Positions 1 through 10,959 are shown, numbered from the stretch's first letter. The stretch: 64,000 bases of DNA from Moritella viscosa (GCA_000953735.1 LN554852.1:4909846-4973845), one strand, 5' to 3'. Notes: generated from the sequence alone by a model not told the origin. Numbers and translations are program-made.

Positions 1-82
1 GTAAGGATACTCAGAAGAGAGATGTATTGCAATAGAAACTTGGGAATAGATTAACAAATCTAGCCCAAGCTTCTAAAACTGT

Positions 83-196
83 TTAACCTTGGCGTTGTTT
101 ATGCTTTGGTTCAACACAGATTATACGAATTACACCGTGACGTTTGATCACTTTGCAATTACGACAAATCTTTTTAACAGATGCACGAACTTTCAT
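83..196 (-). CDS. rpmJ: 50S ribosomal protein L36
   Basis: This 37-residue, very basic protein of the large ribosomal subunit was read directly from the sequence. It carries the L36 zinc ligands: Cys11-x2-Cys14, Cys27 and His33, so it is the zinc-binding form. It lies directly downstream of secY, as in the E. coli spc operon. The next gene, rpsM, would begin beyond the left edge; bases 1-82 hold only spacer. Confidence 0.96.
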   Translation of the reverse strand: MKVRASVKKICRNCKVIKRHGVIRIICVEPKHKQRQG

Positions 197-236
197 TTCT
201 TACTCCGTAACTGTTATAGGACATGCTCAAACTAAT

Positions 237-1562
237 TTAGCGACCGTAGCCTTTTAAATTAGCTTTCTTAAGTACGTCACCATATTGATGAGACATCATA
301 TGGGTCTGAACTTGAGCCATAAAGTCCATGATTACCACAACCATAATAAGTAATGACGTTCCACCGAAATAGAACTGCACACCCATAGCTTGTGTCATGA
401 ACAATGGTACAAGACAAATGAATGTAATATACAAAGAACCCGCTAGAGTTAATCGTGACATTACTTTGTCTATATACCTTGAAGTTTGTTCGCCTGGTCT
501 AATACCTGGGATGAACGCCCCGCTCTTCTTCAAGTTATCTGCCGTTTCACGTGGGTTAAATACCAACGCTGTATAGAAGAAACAGAAGAAGATAATTGCT
601 GCTGCATAAAGCATTACATACAAAGGTTGTCCTGGCTGTAGAGCCAAGGAAATGTCAGTAAGAAAAGATAAACCTTCATTCTGACCGAACCATTGTGCAA
701 GCGTTCCAGGAAACAAAATTATACTCGAAGCAAAAATAGCTGGAATAACACCGGCCATATTAAGCTTTAACGGTAAATGCGTGCTTTGAGCTGCAAAAAC
801 ACGTCGTCCTTGTTGGCGTTTTGCGTAGTTTACCACAATTCTACGCTGACCGCGCTCTACAAATACAACAAAGTATGTAACAGCAAAAACAACACCAGCT
901 AACACTAACAATAACAGACCGTGAAGGTTACCATCGATAACCTGCTCAACCGTTTGTCCGATAGCTGGCGGCATACCAGCAACAATACCTGCAAAAATTA
1001 ATATTGAGATACCATTACCAATACCGCGTTCGGTAATTTGTTCACCTAACCACATTAAGAACATAGTACCAGTTACTAAACTTACTACTGCAGTAAAGTA
1101 AAAACTTAACCCTGGATTGTGGACAAGTCCATCAACCATGTTAGGTAAGCCTTTTGCAATACCAATAGCTTGGAAAGTACCTAAGAACAATGTTCCATAA
1201 CGGGTATACTGGCTAATTTTACGTCGTCCTGCATCACCGTCTTTTTTCAATTCGGCAAGTGTAGGATTAACAACAGTTAATAACTGTATGATAATAGAGG
1301 CCGAAATATACGGCATAATACCCAACGCAAAAATAGACGCTCGCTCAAGCGCACCACCAGAGAACATGTTAAACATTTCTAAGATGGTACCCTTTTGCGA
1401 ATCAAACAGCGTAGCAAGTACAGAGGCATCAATACCAGGAATAGGAACAAAAGATCCTGCGCGGAAGACAATAATTGCCCCTAACACGAACCATAAACGA
1501 CTTTTCAATTCTGATAAGCCACCTTGCGATTTATTCGTATCCAATCCTGGTTTTTTAGCCAT
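237..1562 (-). CDS. secY: Preprotein translocase subunit SecY
   Basis: SecY is the channel-forming inner-membrane subunit of the SecYEG translocon, which exports and inserts proteins. The 441-residue length is close to E. coli SecY (443), and the ten hydrophobic segments are visible. The cytoplasmic loop with [14 protein letters not shown] (about residues 350-363) is the conserved ribosome/SecA-contacting region. It starts 5 bases after the rplO stop and is followed by rpmJ, so it belongs to the spc operon. No truncation is seen. Confidence 0.98.
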   Translation of the reverse strand: MAKKPGLDTNKSQGGLSELKSRLWFVLGAIIVFRAGSFVPIPGIDASVLATLFDSQKGTILEMFNMFSGGALERASIFALGIMPYISASIIIQLLTVVNPTLAELKKDGDAGRRKISQYTRYGTLFLGTFQAIGIAKGLPNMVDGLVHNPGLSFYFTAVVSLVTGTMFLMWLGEQITERGIGNGISILIFAGIVAGMPPAIGQTVEQVIDGNLHGLLLLVLAGVVFAVTYFVVFVERGQRRIVVNYAKRQQGRRVFAAQSTHLPLKLNMAGVIPAIFASSIILFPGTLAQWFGQNEGLSFLTDISLALQPGQPLYVMLYAAAIIFFCFFYTALVFNPRETADNLKKSGAFIPGIRPGEQTSRYIDKVMSRLTLAGSLYITFICLVPLFMTQAMGVQFYFGGTSLLIMVVVIMDFMAQVQTHMMSHQYGDVLKKANLKGYGR

Positions 1563-1567
1563 TTGTA

Positions 1568-2002
1568 CTATCCTTCGATTTGACCGCCTGCAGCAACAAT
1601 CGCTTCAACAGCACCTTTCGTAGCTTTAATGCCACGAATAGTAACTGGTCGAGTGATTTCACCAGATAAAACAACTTTAACAAACTGGATGTTTTTAGTA
1701 ACAAGACCAGCTGCTTTAAGCGTGTTTAAATCAACAACATCACCTTCAACTTTAGCGATTTCATTTAAACGTACTTCAGCTGTTACTAGCTGCTTACGTG
1801 AAGTGAAACCGAATTTAGGTAGACGTTGTTTCAAAGGCATTTGACCGCCTTCAAAACCAGGTCGAATACCGCCGCCTGAGCGAGATTTTTGACCTTTGTG
1901 ACCACGACCACAAGTTTTGCCTAGACCAGAACCGATACCGCGGCCTACACGTTTAGCGCTTGGCTTAGAACCAGCTGCTGGAGATAGAGTATTTAAAAAC
2001 AT
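1568..2002 (-). CDS. rplO: 50S ribosomal protein L15
   Basis: L15 is a late-assembling large-subunit protein. The 144 residues begin with [22 protein letters not shown], followed by the Gly/Arg/Lys-rich N-terminal extension (residues 20-50) typical of L15 and a globular C-terminal half. The ATG overlaps the rpmD stop by one base (TAATG), which suggests translational coupling. It sits between rpmD and secY in canonical spc order. Confidence 0.98.
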   Translation of the reverse strand: MFLNTLSPAAGSKPSAKRVGRGIGSGLGKTCGRGHKGQKSRSGGGIRPGFEGGQMPLKQRLPKFGFTSRKQLVTAEVRLNEIAKVEGDVVDLNTLKAAGLVTKNIQFVKVVLSGEITRPVTIRGIKATKGAVEAIVAAGGQIEG

Positions 2003-2181
2003 TACGCTTCCTCCACTTTAATCATGTAAGCTACTTTATTAATCATACCACGTACACATGCTGTATCTTCCAATTCAACAGTGTGGTTGATTTTACGAAG
2101 GCCTAAACCAACAAGTGTCGCACGGTGTTTAGGTAAACGACCGATTGCACTTTTAGTTTGAGTTACTTTAATTTTAGCCAT
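2002..2181 (-). CDS. rpmD: 50S ribosomal protein L30
   Basis: This 59-residue L30 was translated from the gap between rpsE and rplO. It begins [19 protein letters not shown] and contains [18 protein letters not shown], the L30 signature, and ends with KVEEA. The length equals E. coli L30 (59 residues). The stop codon shares one base with the rplO start. It is part of the large-subunit solvent side and lies in the usual rpsE-rpmD-rplO order. Confidence 0.97.
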   Translation of the reverse strand: MAKIKVTQTKSAIGRLPKHRATLVGLGLRKINHTVELEDTACVRGMINKVAYMIKVEEA

Positions 2182-2187
2182 GGTTTA

Positions 2188-2688
2188 TTACCCCAGAATT
2201 TCTTTAACAGGTAGACCACGTTTAGCTGCGATTTGTTCTGGTGATGACATACCAGTAAGCGCGCCAATTGTAGCTCGTACAACGTTAATTGGGTTAGTAG
2301 AACCGTAACATTTAGAAAGTACGTCATGGATGCCTACAACTTCTAGTACTGCACGCATTGCACCGCCGGCAATGATACCTGTACCAGCTGATGCTGGACG
2401 CATGAATACTTTAGAACCAGAATGACGACCCTTAACTGGATGTTGAAGAGTCACACCATTTAGCTCAATGCTTACGATATTGCGTTTCGCTTTTTCCATT
2501 GCTTTTTGAATAGCAGCTGGAACTTCACGTGCTTTACCATAACCAAAACCAACGCGACCGTTACCGTCACCCACTACTGTAAGAGCAGTGAAACTGAAGA
2601 TACGACCACCTTTAACAACTTTTGAAACACGGTTTACTGCAATTAATTTCTCTTGCAGATCACCGGTTTGGTTTTCAACTTTAGACAT
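2188..2688 (-). CDS. rpsE: 30S ribosomal protein S5
   Basis: S5 shapes the mRNA entry channel and contributes to decoding accuracy. The 166 residues contain the S5 double-stranded-RNA-binding domain in the N-terminal half, with [21 protein letters not shown], and the conserved C-terminal fold with [19 protein letters not shown]. Length matches E. coli S5 (167). It follows rplR by 14 bases in the spc operon. Confidence 0.98.
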   Translation of the reverse strand: MSKVENQTGDLQEKLIAVNRVSKVVKGGRIFSFTALTVVGDGNGRVGFGYGKAREVPAAIQKAMEKAKRNIVSIELNGVTLQHPVKGRHSGSKVFMRPASAGTGIIAGGAMRAVLEVVGIHDVLSKCYGSTNPINVVRATIGALTGMSSPEQIAAKRGLPVKEILG

Positions 2689-2702
2689 TTCCTACTCCTG
2701 CC

Positions 2703-3053
2703 TTAGAACTGAAGGCCAGCTTCACGAGCGGCGTCAGCTAGTGCTGCAACACGACCGTGATATTGGAAACCTGAACGATCGAAAGCAATTTTAGTAACGC
2801 CTTTTTCGATAGCTCGCTCAGCAATCAGTTTACCGATTACTTTAGCTGCTTCAACGTTACCACCATAGCTGATCATTTCACGAACTGCTTTTTCTGTTGT
2901 TGTAGCAGAAACCAATACTTCCGCATTCGGTGTAATAACCTGTGCATAAGTATGGCTTGGAGTGCGATTAACCACTAAACGTGTAGCACCCAATTCTTGC
3001 ATTTTCTTACGTGCGCGAGTTGCGCGACGAAGACGTGCAGATTTCTTATCCAT
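2703..3053 (-). CDS. rplR: 50S ribosomal protein L18
   Basis: L18 binds 5S rRNA and anchors it in the central protuberance. The 116-residue protein starts [19 protein letters not shown], a strongly basic N-terminus that contacts 5S rRNA, and ends [20 protein letters not shown], the conserved L18 C-terminus. It is one residue shorter than the E. coli protein. It lies 9 bases downstream of rplF. Confidence 0.98.
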   Translation of the reverse strand: MDKKSARLRRATRARKKMQELGATRLVVNRTPSHTYAQVITPNAEVLVSATTTEKAVREMISYGGNVEAAKVIGKLIAERAIEKGVTKIAFDRSGFQYHGRVAALADAAREAGLQF

Positions 3054-3062
3054 AGTATTACC

Positions 3063-3596
3063 CTACTTTTTCTTGGCTTCTTTACGACGCACAACTTCAT
3101 CAGAATAACGAACACCTTTACCTTTATAAGGTTCAGGCGGACGGAATGCACGAATGTTAGCTGCAACTTGACCAACAGACTGTTTGTCAGCGCCAGTAAT
3201 AACAATTTCAGTTTGGCTTGGGCAAACTGCAGTAATACCTTCTGGAAGGTTATAAACTACAGGATGTGAGAAACCTAACGTTAGGTTCACATCAGAACCT
3301 TTAACGTTTGCACGGTAACCAACACCATTTAGTTGAAGAGTTTTAGTAAAACCTTCAGCTACACCTTTAACCATGTTATTAACGTTAGCACGAGCTGTAC
3401 CAGCTTGAGCCCAAGCATCTTTTACGCCTTCAACAGGACCAAAAGATACTTTTTCATCAGCGATCGTAAGAACAACAGATGAATTAACAACAGCAGTTAA
3501 AGAGCCTTTAGCGCCTTTAACAGTGATTTCCTGACCATTTAGAGAGATCTCTACGCCTGCAGGGATGGCAACGGGTGCTTTAGCAACACGAGACAT
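3063..3596 (-). CDS. rplF: 50S ribosomal protein L6
   Basis: L6 lies near the factor-binding site of the large subunit. The reading frame is open further upstream, but the family start [16 protein letters not shown] places the ATG at 3596. This gives 177 residues, the E. coli length, and avoids overlap with rpsH. Two repeated L6 domains are visible; the second contains the conserved [13 protein letters not shown] motif near the C-terminus. Confidence 0.97.
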   Translation of the reverse strand: MSRVAKAPVAIPAGVEISLNGQEITVKGAKGSLTAVVNSSVVLTIADEKVSFGPVEGVKDAWAQAGTARANVNNMVKGVAEGFTKTLQLNGVGYRANVKGSDVNLTLGFSHPVVYNLPEGITAVCPSQTEIVITGADKQSVGQVAANIRAFRPPEPYKGKGVRYSDEVVRRKEAKKK

Positions 3597-3606
3597 ATAT
3601 AACCCC

Positions 3607-3999
3607 TTAAGAAACGTAGCAGATGATCTCGCCACCGATGCCAGCTTTACGAGCTGCACGGTCAGACATCATGCCTTTAGAAGTAGAAACGATAGCAACA
3701 CCTAAGCCACCCATCACTTTTGGAAGATCATTACTTCCTTTGTAGATGCGTAAACCTGGGCGACTAACGCGCTCAATTTTTTCGATTACGTTTTTGCCTT
3801 CGAAATACTTCAAAGACACTTCAAGTTCAGCTTTCACTTCACCTGAAACAGCGTAACCATTAATGTAACCTTCTTCTTTAAGCACAGCTGCTAATGCAAC
3901 TTTTTGCTTAGAACAAGGCATTTTAACTGCAACCTTAGAGGCTGACTGACCGTTACGGATGCGTGTTAGCATATCCGCAATAGGATCTTGCATGCTCAT
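3607..3999 (-). CDS. rpsH: 30S ribosomal protein S8
   Basis: S8 binds the central domain of 16S rRNA early in assembly and, in E. coli, represses the spc operon by binding its mRNA near the rplE start. The 130 residues start [18 protein letters not shown] and finish with the RNA-contacting [19 protein letters not shown] region. It sits between rpsN and rplF as expected. A candidate mRNA target for this protein is noted within rplE at 4844-4860. Confidence 0.98.
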   Translation of the reverse strand: MSMQDPIADMLTRIRNGQSASKVAVKMPCSKQKVALAAVLKEEGYINGYAVSGEVKAELEVSLKYFEGKNVIEKIERVSRPGLRIYKGSNDLPKVMGGLGVAIVSTSKGMMSDRAARKAGIGGEIICYVS

Positions 4000-4025
4000 T
4001 TTCGTATACTCCCGAAATTAGTGAC

Positions 4026-4331
4026 TTACCAACTAGCCTTTTTAAGACCTGGAACTTCACCACGCATCATGTGCTCACGTAGTTTGATACGGCTTAAGCC
4101 GAACTTACGTAGGTAGCCATGAGGGCGGCCAGTGATGTTACAGCGATTACGCTGACGACTTTCACTAGAATCACGAGGTAACGATTGCAATTTAAGAACT
4201 GCATTCCAACGATCTTCGTCTGAAGTATTTACACCAGAGATGATTGCTTTTAATTCAGCACGTTTCTCAGCGTATTTTTTTACTAGCTTCGCGCGTTTTA
4301 CGTCGCGCGCTTTCATTGATTGCTTAGCCAT
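4026..4331 (-). CDS. rpsN: 30S ribosomal protein S14 (zinc-independent type)
   Basis: S14 belongs to the head of the 30S subunit. The 101-residue length and the absence of CxxC pairs mark it as the long zinc-independent type found in enterobacteria, not the short zinc-ribbon type. The C-terminal [20 protein letters not shown] signature is present. It follows rplE by 9 bases. Confidence 0.98.
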   Translation of the reverse strand: MAKQSMKARDVKRAKLVKKYAEKRAELKAIISGVNTSDEDRWNAVLKLQSLPRDSSESRQRNRCNITGRPHGYLRKFGLSRIKLREHMMRGEVPGLKKASW

Positions 4332-4340
4332 GACCCTACC

Positions 4341-4880
4341 TTACTTACGGAATGGGAAATTAAAGGCAGTCAGCAGAGCGTGACCTTCTTCATCAGATTT
4401 CGCAGTAGTAGTGATAGTAATATCCATACCACGAATTTTATCGATTTTATCGTAATCGATTTCTGGGAAGATGATTTGCTCGCGAACACCCATACTATAG
4501 TTACCACGACCATCGAACGATTTAGGGTTCAGGCCACGGAAATCGCGGATACGTGGAATTGAGATGCCGATTAGGCGCTCAAAGAATTCCCACATACGCT
4601 CACCACGTAGGGTAACTTTACAACCAATAGGATATCCTTCACGGATCTTAAAGCCAGCAACGGATTTACGAGCTTTAGTAATCAATGGTTTTTGACCAGA
4701 AATTGCAGCCATATCAGCAGCAGCATTTTCTAATACTTTTTTATCATTGATTGCTTCGCCCACACCCATGTTAAGGGTGATCTTTTCAATCCGAGGGACT
4801 TGCATGATAGATTTATAGCCGAACTTAGTTTTAAGTTCAGACGCTACCGTCTCTTTGTAGTATTCATGCAGTTTCGCCAC
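4341..4880 (-). CDS. rplE: 50S ribosomal protein L5
   Basis: L5 binds 5S rRNA and contacts the P-site tRNA. The frame is open to a TTG at 4892, but I place the start at the GTG at 4880. A GGAG Shine-Dalgarno sits six bases before it, the protein then begins (V/M)[10 protein letters not shown] as in the family, and the length becomes 179 residues, as in E. coli. [18 protein letters not shown] is the conserved C-terminal motif. The gene lies 12 bases after the rplX stop. Confidence 0.96.
   Translation of the reverse strand: MAKLHEYYKETVASELKTKFGYKSIMQVPRIEKITLNMGVGEAINDKKVLENAAADMAAISGQKPLITKARKSVAGFKIREGYPIGCKVTLRGERMWEFFERLIGISIPRIRDFRGLNPKSFDGRGNYSMGVREQIIFPEIDYDKIDKIRGMDITITTTAKSDEEGHALLTAFNFPFRK
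4844..4860 (-). promoter_or_regulatory. Candidate S8 translational operator in rplE mRNA
   Basis: Codons 7-13 of rplE can form a small hairpin with CTAC pairing to GTAG around a nine-base loop, just after the start codon. In E. coli, S8 represses the spc operon by binding a structure at this place in rplE mRNA. Conservation of position and local sequence is visible; the binding itself is inference. Confidence 0.3.
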
Positions 4881-4892
4881 AGTTAACTCCAA

Positions 4893-5204
4893 TTAAACAA
4901 GTTCATTAGTAGATTTGAAGAAACGAACTTTTTTGCCGTCTTCAAATCGGAAACCGACACGATCAGCCTTGCTTGTTGCAGGGTTGAATAGTGCCACGTT
5001 TGATGCGTCTAAAGCTGCTTCTTTCTCAACAATACCGCCAGCTACACCCAATTGTGGGTTTGGCTTTTGGTGTTTCTTGATAAGATTAACGCCTTCAACG
5101 AATATTTTACCGTCTGCTCTTACTTCAGTAACTTTGCCTTGTTTACCAGCATCTTTACCTGCAACAACGATAACTTCATCATTTTTTAAAATTTTAGCTG
5201 CCAT
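4893..5204 (-). CDS. rplX: 50S ribosomal protein L24
   Basis: L24 starts 50S assembly by binding the 5' end of 23S rRNA. The 103 residues contain an N-terminal KOW motif ([20 protein letters not shown], about residues 8-27) and the following HQKPNPQ loop. It lies 11 bases after rplN and 12 bases before the rplE GTG start. Confidence 0.97.
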   Translation of the reverse strand: MAAKILKNDEVIVVAGKDAGKQGKVTEVRADGKIFVEGVNLIKKHQKPNPQLGVAGGIVEKEAALDASNVALFNPATSKADRVGFRFEDGKKVRFFKSTNELV

Positions 5205-5215
5205 TTTTCGTTCCT

Positions 5216-5584
5216 TTATAGTACTTCTGGTGCCAGAGATACGATTTTCATGAACTGATCAGTACGTAGTTCACGAGTAACTGGGCCAAAGATACGAGTA
5301 CCGATCGGCGCGCCGTTAGCATTAAGCATAACAGCTGCGTTACGGTCGAAACGGATAGCTGCACCGTCTGTACGACGGATTGCTGACCTAGTACGCACAA
5401 CCACTGCGTTTAGAACATCACCTTTTTTTACTTTACCGCGAGGAATTGCTTCCTTCACTGTAACTTTGATGATGTCACCAACACGTGCATAGCGGCGGTG
5501 CGAACCACCTAGGACCTTGATACACTGAACGCGACGTGCGCCTGAGTTATCGGCTACGTCCAACGTAGACTGCATTTGGATCAT
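5216..5584 (-). CDS. rplN: 50S ribosomal protein L14
   Basis: L14 lies at the subunit interface, where it helps form an intersubunit bridge. The 122-residue protein begins [20 protein letters not shown] and contains the L14 signature with [17 protein letters not shown] around residues 50-65. It is the first gene of the spc operon: the promoter-like element at 5659-5688 lies just upstream. Confidence 0.98.
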   Translation of the reverse strand: MIQMQSTLDVADNSGARRVQCIKVLGGSHRRYARVGDIIKVTVKEAIPRGKVKKGDVLNAVVVRTRSAIRRTDGAAIRFDRNAAVMLNANGAPIGTRIFGPVTRELRTDQFMKIVSLAPEVL

Positions 5585-5658
5585 TATTAGTGCTCCGCAA
5601 TAATTCCACTTAGTCCAACATGAACTAAACGGCTCCCCTCTATCTCAAGAGGTGGCGC

Positions 5659-5688
5659 ATTATAACACCACGGCTTTGAAAAAAGCAA
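5659..5688 (-). promoter_or_regulatory. spc operon promoter
   Basis: On the minus strand, TTGCTT (5683-5688) and TATAAT (5659-5664) are spaced by 18 bases. A TG one base before the -10 box makes it an extended -10 element. The core GGTGTTATAATGC matches my recollection of the E. coli spc promoter. Transcription would start near 5652, leaving a leader of about 70 bases before rplN. Confidence 0.85.
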
Positions 5689-5700
5689 CGGGAATCGACT

Positions 5701-5732
5701 AAAAAACAAACGACCCCATAAGAGGAGCCGTT
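5701..5732 (-). terminator. Rho-independent terminator after rpsQ
   Basis: On the minus strand AACGGCTCC pairs with GGGGTCGTT (two G-U pairs) around a six-base loop, followed by a T-rich tract (TGTTTTTT). It ends the S10 operon 34 bases after the rpsQ stop and separates it from the spc promoter. Confidence 0.8.
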
Positions 5733-5765
5733 ATATATAATGTAGAACTCAGTATAAACTTAAAA

Positions 5766-6011
5766 TTAAGCTTTTACTAATACTTCTACTAATGTCCAAG
5801 TTTTAAGCTTAGACACTGGACGAGTTTCACGAATAGTTACAACATCATTTAGTTGACATTCGTTGTTCTCATCATGTGCGTGTAGTTTAGTAGTACGCTT
5901 GATGAACTTACCGTATAACGGATGTTTCACTTTACGTTCTACTGCAACAACGATAGTTTTATCACCTTTGTTGCTAACAACACGACCCTGTACAGTACGA
6001 ATAGTGCTCAT
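5766..6011 (-). CDS. rpsQ: 30S ribosomal protein S17
   Basis: S17 is a primary 16S rRNA-binding protein with an OB fold. I chose the ATG at 6011, giving 81 residues starting [19 protein letters not shown]. The alternative upstream GTG at 6020 would leave almost no room after the AAGGCGGG ribosome-binding site. Conserved [19 protein letters not shown] is present. The start lies one base after the rpmC stop. It is the last gene of the S10 operon. Confidence 0.95.
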   Translation of the reverse strand: MSTIRTVQGRVVSNKGDKTIVVAVERKVKHPLYGKFIKRTTKLHAHDENNECQLNDVVTIRETRPVSKLKTWTLVEVLVKA

Positions 6012-6012
6012 A

Positions 6013-6204
6013 TTATACACCCGCCTTTTCGTTCAGGATGGTCTTAACACGCGCGATATCGCGACGTACATTTTTGATTAAATGCGTTTGTGCTAGTTGG
6101 CCAGTACTTAACTGCATACGTAAGTTAAATTGCTCACGTAGTAGGTTAAGTAACTCAGCGTTTAGCTCTTCAACATTTTTTTGTTTAAGTTCGCTAGCGT
6201 TCAT
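6013..6204 (-). CDS. rpmC: 50S ribosomal protein L29
   Basis: L29 lies next to the nascent-peptide exit tunnel, near the docking site for trigger factor and SRP. The 63-residue helical hairpin protein has the signature [17 protein letters not shown] followed by [14 protein letters not shown]. The length equals E. coli L29. Its start codon overlaps the rplP stop by one base (TAATG). Confidence 0.97.
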   Translation of the reverse strand: MNASELKQKNVEELNAELLNLLREQFNLRMQLSTGQLAQTHLIKNVRRDIARVKTILNEKAGV

Positions 6205-6614
6205 TACATTACCGTCTTAGTTACGAAAGTTGTAGAAATTGGAAGTTTCGCATCAGCTAGGCTGAATGCTTCACGTGCCAATTCTTCAGGAACTCCAGCC
6301 ATTTCATAAAGGATTTTGCCAGGTTGTACTTGGCAAACCCAATATTCAACGCTACCTTTACCTTTACCTTGACGTACTTCAAGCGGCTTTTGTGTAATCG
6401 GCTTGTCTGGGAACACACGGATCCAGATTTGACCTTGACGCTTAACGTGACGAGTCATAGCACGACGTGCTGCTTCGATTTGACGAGCAGTAATTCGACC
6501 ACGACCAGTAGCTTTAAGACCGAATTCGCCGAAAGTTACGTTTCCGCCTTTTGCAAGACCGCGGTTACGGCCTTTATGCATTTTGCGGAACTTCATGCGT
6601 TTTGGTTGCAACAT
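6204..6614 (-). CDS. rplP: 50S ribosomal protein L16
   Basis: L16 helps organise the A-site tRNA and the peptidyl-transferase region. The 136 residues start [20 protein letters not shown] and contain the L16 signature around [18 protein letters not shown]. Length equals E. coli L16. It is tightly packed between rpsC (11 bases) and rpmC (one-base overlap). Confidence 0.98.
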   Translation of the reverse strand: MLQPKRMKFRKMHKGRNRGLAKGGNVTFGEFGLKATGRGRITARQIEAARRAMTRHVKRQGQIWIRVFPDKPITQKPLEVRQGKGKGSVEYWVCQVQPGKILYEMAGVPEELAREAFSLADAKLPISTTFVTKTVM

Positions 6615-6625
6615 ATCAGAGTCTC

Positions 6626-7330
6626 CTATTTAGCAGCTTTAGGGCCACGACTGCGACGTTTAGGCTTCGAAGGTGCTTCAACTTCTTGAGTAAGTGGTAA
6701 CTTACCTAGAACTTCACCTTTAAAGATCCAAACTTTCACACCAATGATGCCGTAAGTTGTAAGAGCTTCTGCAGTTGAGTAATCGATATCTGCACGAAGT
6801 GTATGTAGAGGCACACGGCCTTCACGATACCATTCAGCACGAGCGATTTCTGCGCCGCCTAAACGACCGCTAACTTGAACTTTAATACCCTTAGCACCTA
6901 AACGCATTGCATTTTGTACTGCACGCTTCATAGCGCGACGGAACATAACACGACGTTCAAGTTGAGAAGCGATACCTTCAGCTACTAATTTAGCATCTAG
7001 TTCAGGCTTACGGATTTCTGCGATATTGATTTGTGCAGAAGTACCAGTCATCTTAGCGATAGCATTACGTAGTTTTTCTACGTCTTCGCCTTTCTTACCG
7101 ATAACAACACCAGGACGAGCAGTGTGAATAGTCACACGGATGCTTTTCGCTGGACGTTCGATAACGATACGTGAAACAGATGCATTTTTCAGTTTCTTAG
7201 TAAGGAACTGACGTACTTCAAAATCACCGTACAAATTGTCGGCGAAGTCTTTAGTATTCGCAAACCAAGTAGAGTTAAACTGCTTGGTGATACCTAGGCG
7301 AATACCATTTGGATGAACTTTCTGACCCAT
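6626..7330 (-). CDS. rpsC: 30S ribosomal protein S3
   Basis: S3 lines the mRNA entry site and takes part in mRNA unwinding. The 234 residues start [23 protein letters not shown]-type RNA-binding domain with [18 protein letters not shown] lies near residues 75-92, followed by the S3 C-terminal domain with [20 protein letters not shown]. The length is close to the family norm, and the gene lies 17 bases after rplV. Confidence 0.98.
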   Translation of the reverse strand: MGQKVHPNGIRLGITKQFNSTWFANTKDFADNLYGDFEVRQFLTKKLKNASVSRIVIERPAKSIRVTIHTARPGVVIGKKGEDVEKLRNAIAKMTGTSAQINIAEIRKPELDAKLVAEGIASQLERRVMFRRAMKRAVQNAMRLGAKGIKVQVSGRLGGAEIARAEWYREGRVPLHTLRADIDYSTAEALTTYGIIGVKVWIFKGEVLGKLPLTQEVEAPSKPKRRSRGPKAAK

Positions 7331-7347
7331 TGTTTTCTCCTAGTCTC

Positions 7348-7680
7348 TTAGCGTGTTGCTACAACAATTGTGATGTGGCTAGTACGCTTCAAGATGCGAT
7401 CTGCACGACCTTTAGCACGTGGCATGATACGCTTCATAGTAGGACCGGCGTCAACAAACGCTGTAGCTACTACTAACTCATCAATATCCGCACCTTCGTT
7501 GTGTTCAGCGTTTGCGATAGCTGACTCAAGAACTTTTTTAACTTGTACAGCAGCTTTTTTAGTGCTGAAAGTTAAAACTTCAAGAGCTTTATCCACTGGT
7601 AAACCACGAATAAGGTCAATGACCAAACGTGCTTTCTGTGGAGAGCCTGAGGCGAAACGGTGTTTAGCTAATGCTTCCAT
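7348..7680 (-). CDS. rplV: 50S ribosomal protein L22
   Basis: L22 extends a beta-hairpin into the exit tunnel. The 110-residue protein equals E. coli in length. It shows the C-terminal signature [20 protein letters not shown] (residues 77-96), which forms the tunnel loop, and ends with THITIVV-like strands. It lies 10 bases after rpsS. Confidence 0.98.
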   Translation of the reverse strand: MEALAKHRFASGSPQKARLVIDLIRGLPVDKALEVLTFSTKKAAVQVKKVLESAIANAEHNEGADIDELVVATAFVDAGPTMKRIMPRAKGRADRILKRTSHITIVVATR

Positions 7681-7690
7681 CTAATTTCTC

Positions 7691-7987
<297 letters not shown>

Positions 7988-8815
7988 TTACTTGTTGCGA
8001 CGACGTACGATAAGTTTATCAGTACGCTTGTTCTTACGAGTTTTGTAACCCTTAGTTGGCATACCCCAAGGTGATACCGGATGACGGCCACCAGAAGTAC
8101 GACCTTCACCACCACCGTGTGGGTGATCAACAGGGTTCATTACAACACCACGTACTGTTGGGCGAACACCGCGCCAGCGGCTAGCACCAGCTTTACCAAG
8201 TTGGCGAAGCATGTGTTCTGCGTTACCAACTTCACCAATCGTTGCACGACAATCAACTAATACTTTACGCATTTCGCCAGAGCGAAGACGTAGAGTAACG
8301 TATGAGTTATCACGAGCAATGATTTGTACGTATGTACCAGCAGAACGTGCAATTTGAGCACCTTTACCTGGCTTCATTTCCACAGCGTGTACAGTTGTAC
8401 CTACTGGGATGTTACGCATTGGTAATGTGTTACCAGCTTTAATAGCTGCATCAACACCAGAAACAATAGTATCACCAGCTTGCATACCTTTAGCAGCTAG
8501 AACGTAACGACGTTCACCATCTGCGTAAAGAGCAAGTGCAATGTTTGCAGAACGGTTTGGATCATATTCCAAACGCTCAACAGTTGCAGGGATACCATCT
8601 TTATCATTACGTTTTAAGTCAATGATACGGTAATGTTGCTTATGACCGCCGCCGTGATGACGAACAGTAATACGACCGTTATTATTACGGCCACCAGATT
8701 TAGATTTTTTCTCTAAAAGTGGAGCATGTGGTTTGCCTTTATGCAAATCCGGGTTCACTACCTTAACAAGGTGGCGACGACCTGGAGAAGTAGGCTTACA
8801 CTTAACAATAGCCAT
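7988..8815 (-). CDS. rplB: 50S ribosomal protein L2
   Basis: L2 is a primary 23S rRNA-binding protein needed for subunit association and peptidyl-transfer activity. The 275 residues include the OB and SH3-like core. The signature [13 protein letters not shown] near residues 225-237 includes the conserved histidine corresponding to E. coli His229. The C-terminus is [18 protein letters not shown]. It lies 18 bases after rplW. Confidence 0.98.
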   Translation of the reverse strand: MAIVKCKPTSPGRRHLVKVVNPDLHKGKPHAPLLEKKSKSGGRNNNGRITVRHHGGGHKQHYRIIDLKRNDKDGIPATVERLEYDPNRSANIALALYADGERRYVLAAKGMQAGDTIVSGVDAAIKAGNTLPMRNIPVGTTVHAVEMKPGKGAQIARSAGTYVQIIARDNSYVTLRLRSGEMRKVLVDCRATIGEVGNAEHMLRQLGKAGASRWRGVRPTVRGVVMNPVDHPHGGGEGRTSGGRHPVSPWGMPTKGYKTRKNKRTDKLIVRRRNK

Positions 8816-8833
8816 TATTCAGAATCCCCTTGA

Positions 8834-9133
8834 TTATTCAGCACTGCCGAAATCGATGTCAGCGCCGTCAGCTAGAGTAACGTAAGCTTTTTTGATGTCT
8901 GAACGACGGCCAAAACGAGCGCCAGTGCGCTTAGTTTTACCTTTCAGTACCAATGTGCTTACATTTTTAACTTCAACTTCAAAAAGTTTTGCAATAGCTG
9001 CTTTAATTTCAGCTTTAGTTGCATCTAGTGCAACCTTGAAAACGATTGTGTTGTTGTTTTCAGCAGACATAGTGCTCTTTTCAGAGATATGTGGCGCTAG
9101 GATAACTTTCAATAAACGTTCTTCACTGATCAT
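8834..9133 (-). CDS. rplW: 50S ribosomal protein L23
   Basis: L23 lies at the tunnel exit and docks trigger factor and SRP. The 99-residue protein begins [20 protein letters not shown], matching the family N-terminus, and contains [17 protein letters not shown], the extended loop. It overlaps the rplD stop by four bases (ATGA), indicating coupled translation. Confidence 0.98.
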   Translation of the reverse strand: MISEERLLKVILAPHISEKSTMSAENNNTIVFKVALDATKAEIKAAIAKLFEVEVKNVSTLVLKGKTKRTGARFGRRSDIKKAYVTLADGADIDFGSAE

Positions 9134-9735
9134 TTTAAGTTCTCCTCAATCTGCTTAACTGCAGCAGCAGTCATAACAACTTTGTTGAATGCGATAAGGC
9201 TAACTGGATCAATACCAGCAACATCACGAACATCAACTTTGTAAAGGTTACGAGCAGCTAAGAATAAGTTCTCATCAACTTCAGCACCTACGATTAGAAC
9301 GTCGTTCAGATCGAAGTCTTTCAGTTTAGCAACTAATTCTTTAGTCTTAGGTGTTTCAACAGCGAACTGCTCAACAACAATAAGACGCTCTTGACGTACC
9401 AATTCAGAAAGGATGCTTTTGATCGCTCCACGGTACATCTTAGTGTTAACTTTTTGGCTGTGGTCCTGTGGACGCGCAGCAAAAGTTACACCACCTTTAC
9501 GCCAGATCGGGCTGCTTGCAGTACCTGCACGAGCACGACCAGTACCTTTTTGACGCCATGGTTTTTTACCACCACCTGCAACGTCAGAACGGTTTTTCTG
9601 TGCACGAGTACCTTGACGCGCGCCAGCAGCATACGCTGTAACTACCTGGTGAACCAGAGCTTCATTAAACTCACGTCCGAAGGTAGTTTCTGAAACTTCA
9701 AGAGCACCTTGTGCGTCTTTCAATATCAATTCCAT
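9130..9735 (-). CDS. rplD: 50S ribosomal protein L4
   Basis: L4 contributes to the exit tunnel. In E. coli it also represses its own S10 operon by acting on the rpsJ leader. The 201 residues equal the E. coli length and include the tunnel loop [20 protein letters not shown] around residues 49-68. A leader of suitable length exists upstream of rpsJ in this window (10737-10925), so similar autoregulation is plausible here. Confidence 0.98.
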   Translation of the reverse strand: MELILKDAQGALEVSETTFGREFNEALVHQVVTAYAAGARQGTRAQKNRSDVAGGGKKPWRQKGTGRARAGTASSPIWRKGGVTFAARPQDHSQKVNTKMYRGAIKSILSELVRQERLIVVEQFAVETPKTKELVAKLKDFDLNDVLIVGAEVDENLFLAARNLYKVDVRDVAGIDPVSLIAFNKVVMTAAAVKQIEENLK

Positions 9736-9750
9736 TACTAATTCCTCGGA

Positions 9751-10386
9751 TTAAGCTTTAACAGCTGGTTTGATAATTACGTTGCCGTTGATCGCACCTG
9801 GAATAGCACCTTTAACAAGTACTAGGTTACGTTCACTATCAACACGTACCACATCTAGAGACATGATCGTAACACGCTCAGCTCCCATGTGACCTGCCAT
9901 TTTCTTGCCTTTAAATACGCGACCTGGAGTTTGGCATTGGCCAATTGAACCCGGTGCACGGTGAGCAAGAGAGTTACCGTGAGTAGCATCTTGCATAGCA
10001 AAGTTCCAACGTTTAATAACGCCTGCGAAACCTTTACCTTTAGATGTACCTGTAACGTCTACTTTAGTCGTTTCAGCAAAAATGTCTACGTTTAGCTCAG
10101 CGCCAACTTCAACAGATTCACCTTCGCCTGTTTCCAGACGGAATTCCCAAAGGCCACGACCAGCTTCAACTTTAGCTTTAGCGAAATGACCCGCTTCTGG
10201 CTTGTTTACTCTGCTAGCTTTTTTCGTGCCAGTGGTCACTTGAAGTGCGCGGTAACCGTCAATTTCAAGTGTTTTAACTTGAGTAACGCGGTTAGGCTCA
10301 CATTCAATAACGGATACTGGGATAGATACGCCATCTTCAGTGAAGATACGTGTCATACCAACTTTACGTCCGATTAGACCAATCAT
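9751..10386 (-). CDS. rplC: 50S ribosomal protein L3
   Basis: L3 reaches to the peptidyl-transferase centre. The 211 residues begin [19 protein letters not shown] and contain the central loop [20 protein letters not shown] around residues 133-152, where the methylated Gln of E. coli L3 lies (GQCQ). It is the second gene of the S10 operon. Confidence 0.98.
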   Translation of the reverse strand: MIGLIGRKVGMTRIFTEDGVSIPVSVIECEPNRVTQVKTLEIDGYRALQVTTGTKKASRVNKPEAGHFAKAKVEAGRGLWEFRLETGEGESVEVGAELNVDIFAETTKVDVTGTSKGKGFAGVIKRWNFAMQDATHGNSLAHRAPGSIGQCQTPGRVFKGKKMAGHMGAERVTIMSLDVVRVDSERNLVLVKGAIPGAINGNVIIKPAVKA

Positions 10387-10424
10387 TATAATAACCTCAA
10401 TATAAATCGTTGTTTTAGAACTTA

Positions 10425-10757
<333 letters not shown>

Positions 10758-10829
10758 TTAAACACACACAAAAATTCGACAACTCACATCTAGATAACTA
10801 GATTGCGAGAGCGATATCTTTAACTCGAT

Positions 10830-10848
10830 GACTCCCCTATCGGGAGTC
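10830..10848 (-). promoter_or_regulatory. S10 leader hairpin, possible L4 control element
   Basis: Within the roughly 190-base untranslated leader of rpsJ, GACTCCC pairs with GGGAGTC-type sequence around a short loop. No U-tract follows immediately. In E. coli, leader hairpins mediate L4-dependent attenuation and translational repression. The stem is seen; an L4 role is inference. Confidence 0.45.
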
Positions 10849-10931
10849 TTGATGCCTGACCATTAATACTTTAACTCAAGGTTAAGGTAATAACATAATG
10901 ATTCAGGTTCCTGCCTAAGCAAGTGGAACTT

Positions 10932-10959
10932 ATTATACATGACCTCTTGCCATTAGCAA
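10932..10959 (-). promoter_or_regulatory. S10 operon promoter
   Basis: On the minus strand TTGCTA (10954-10959) and a perfect TATAAT (10932-10937) are spaced by 16 bases. Transcription from about 10925 would give a leader close to 190 bases, near the 172-base S10 leader of E. coli. No gene lies between this element and the argH(A) terminator at 11130; that remaining stretch shows nothing I can name. Confidence 0.8.

Noticed and set aside
1-82. Start of rpsM at the left edge
   Set aside because: The first 82 bases have no start codon with L36-S13 context; rpsM must begin outside the window.
1288-1623. Open frame antisense to secY
   Set aside because: It mirrors the codon structure of secY and overlaps conserved coding sequence; no homology or start signal.
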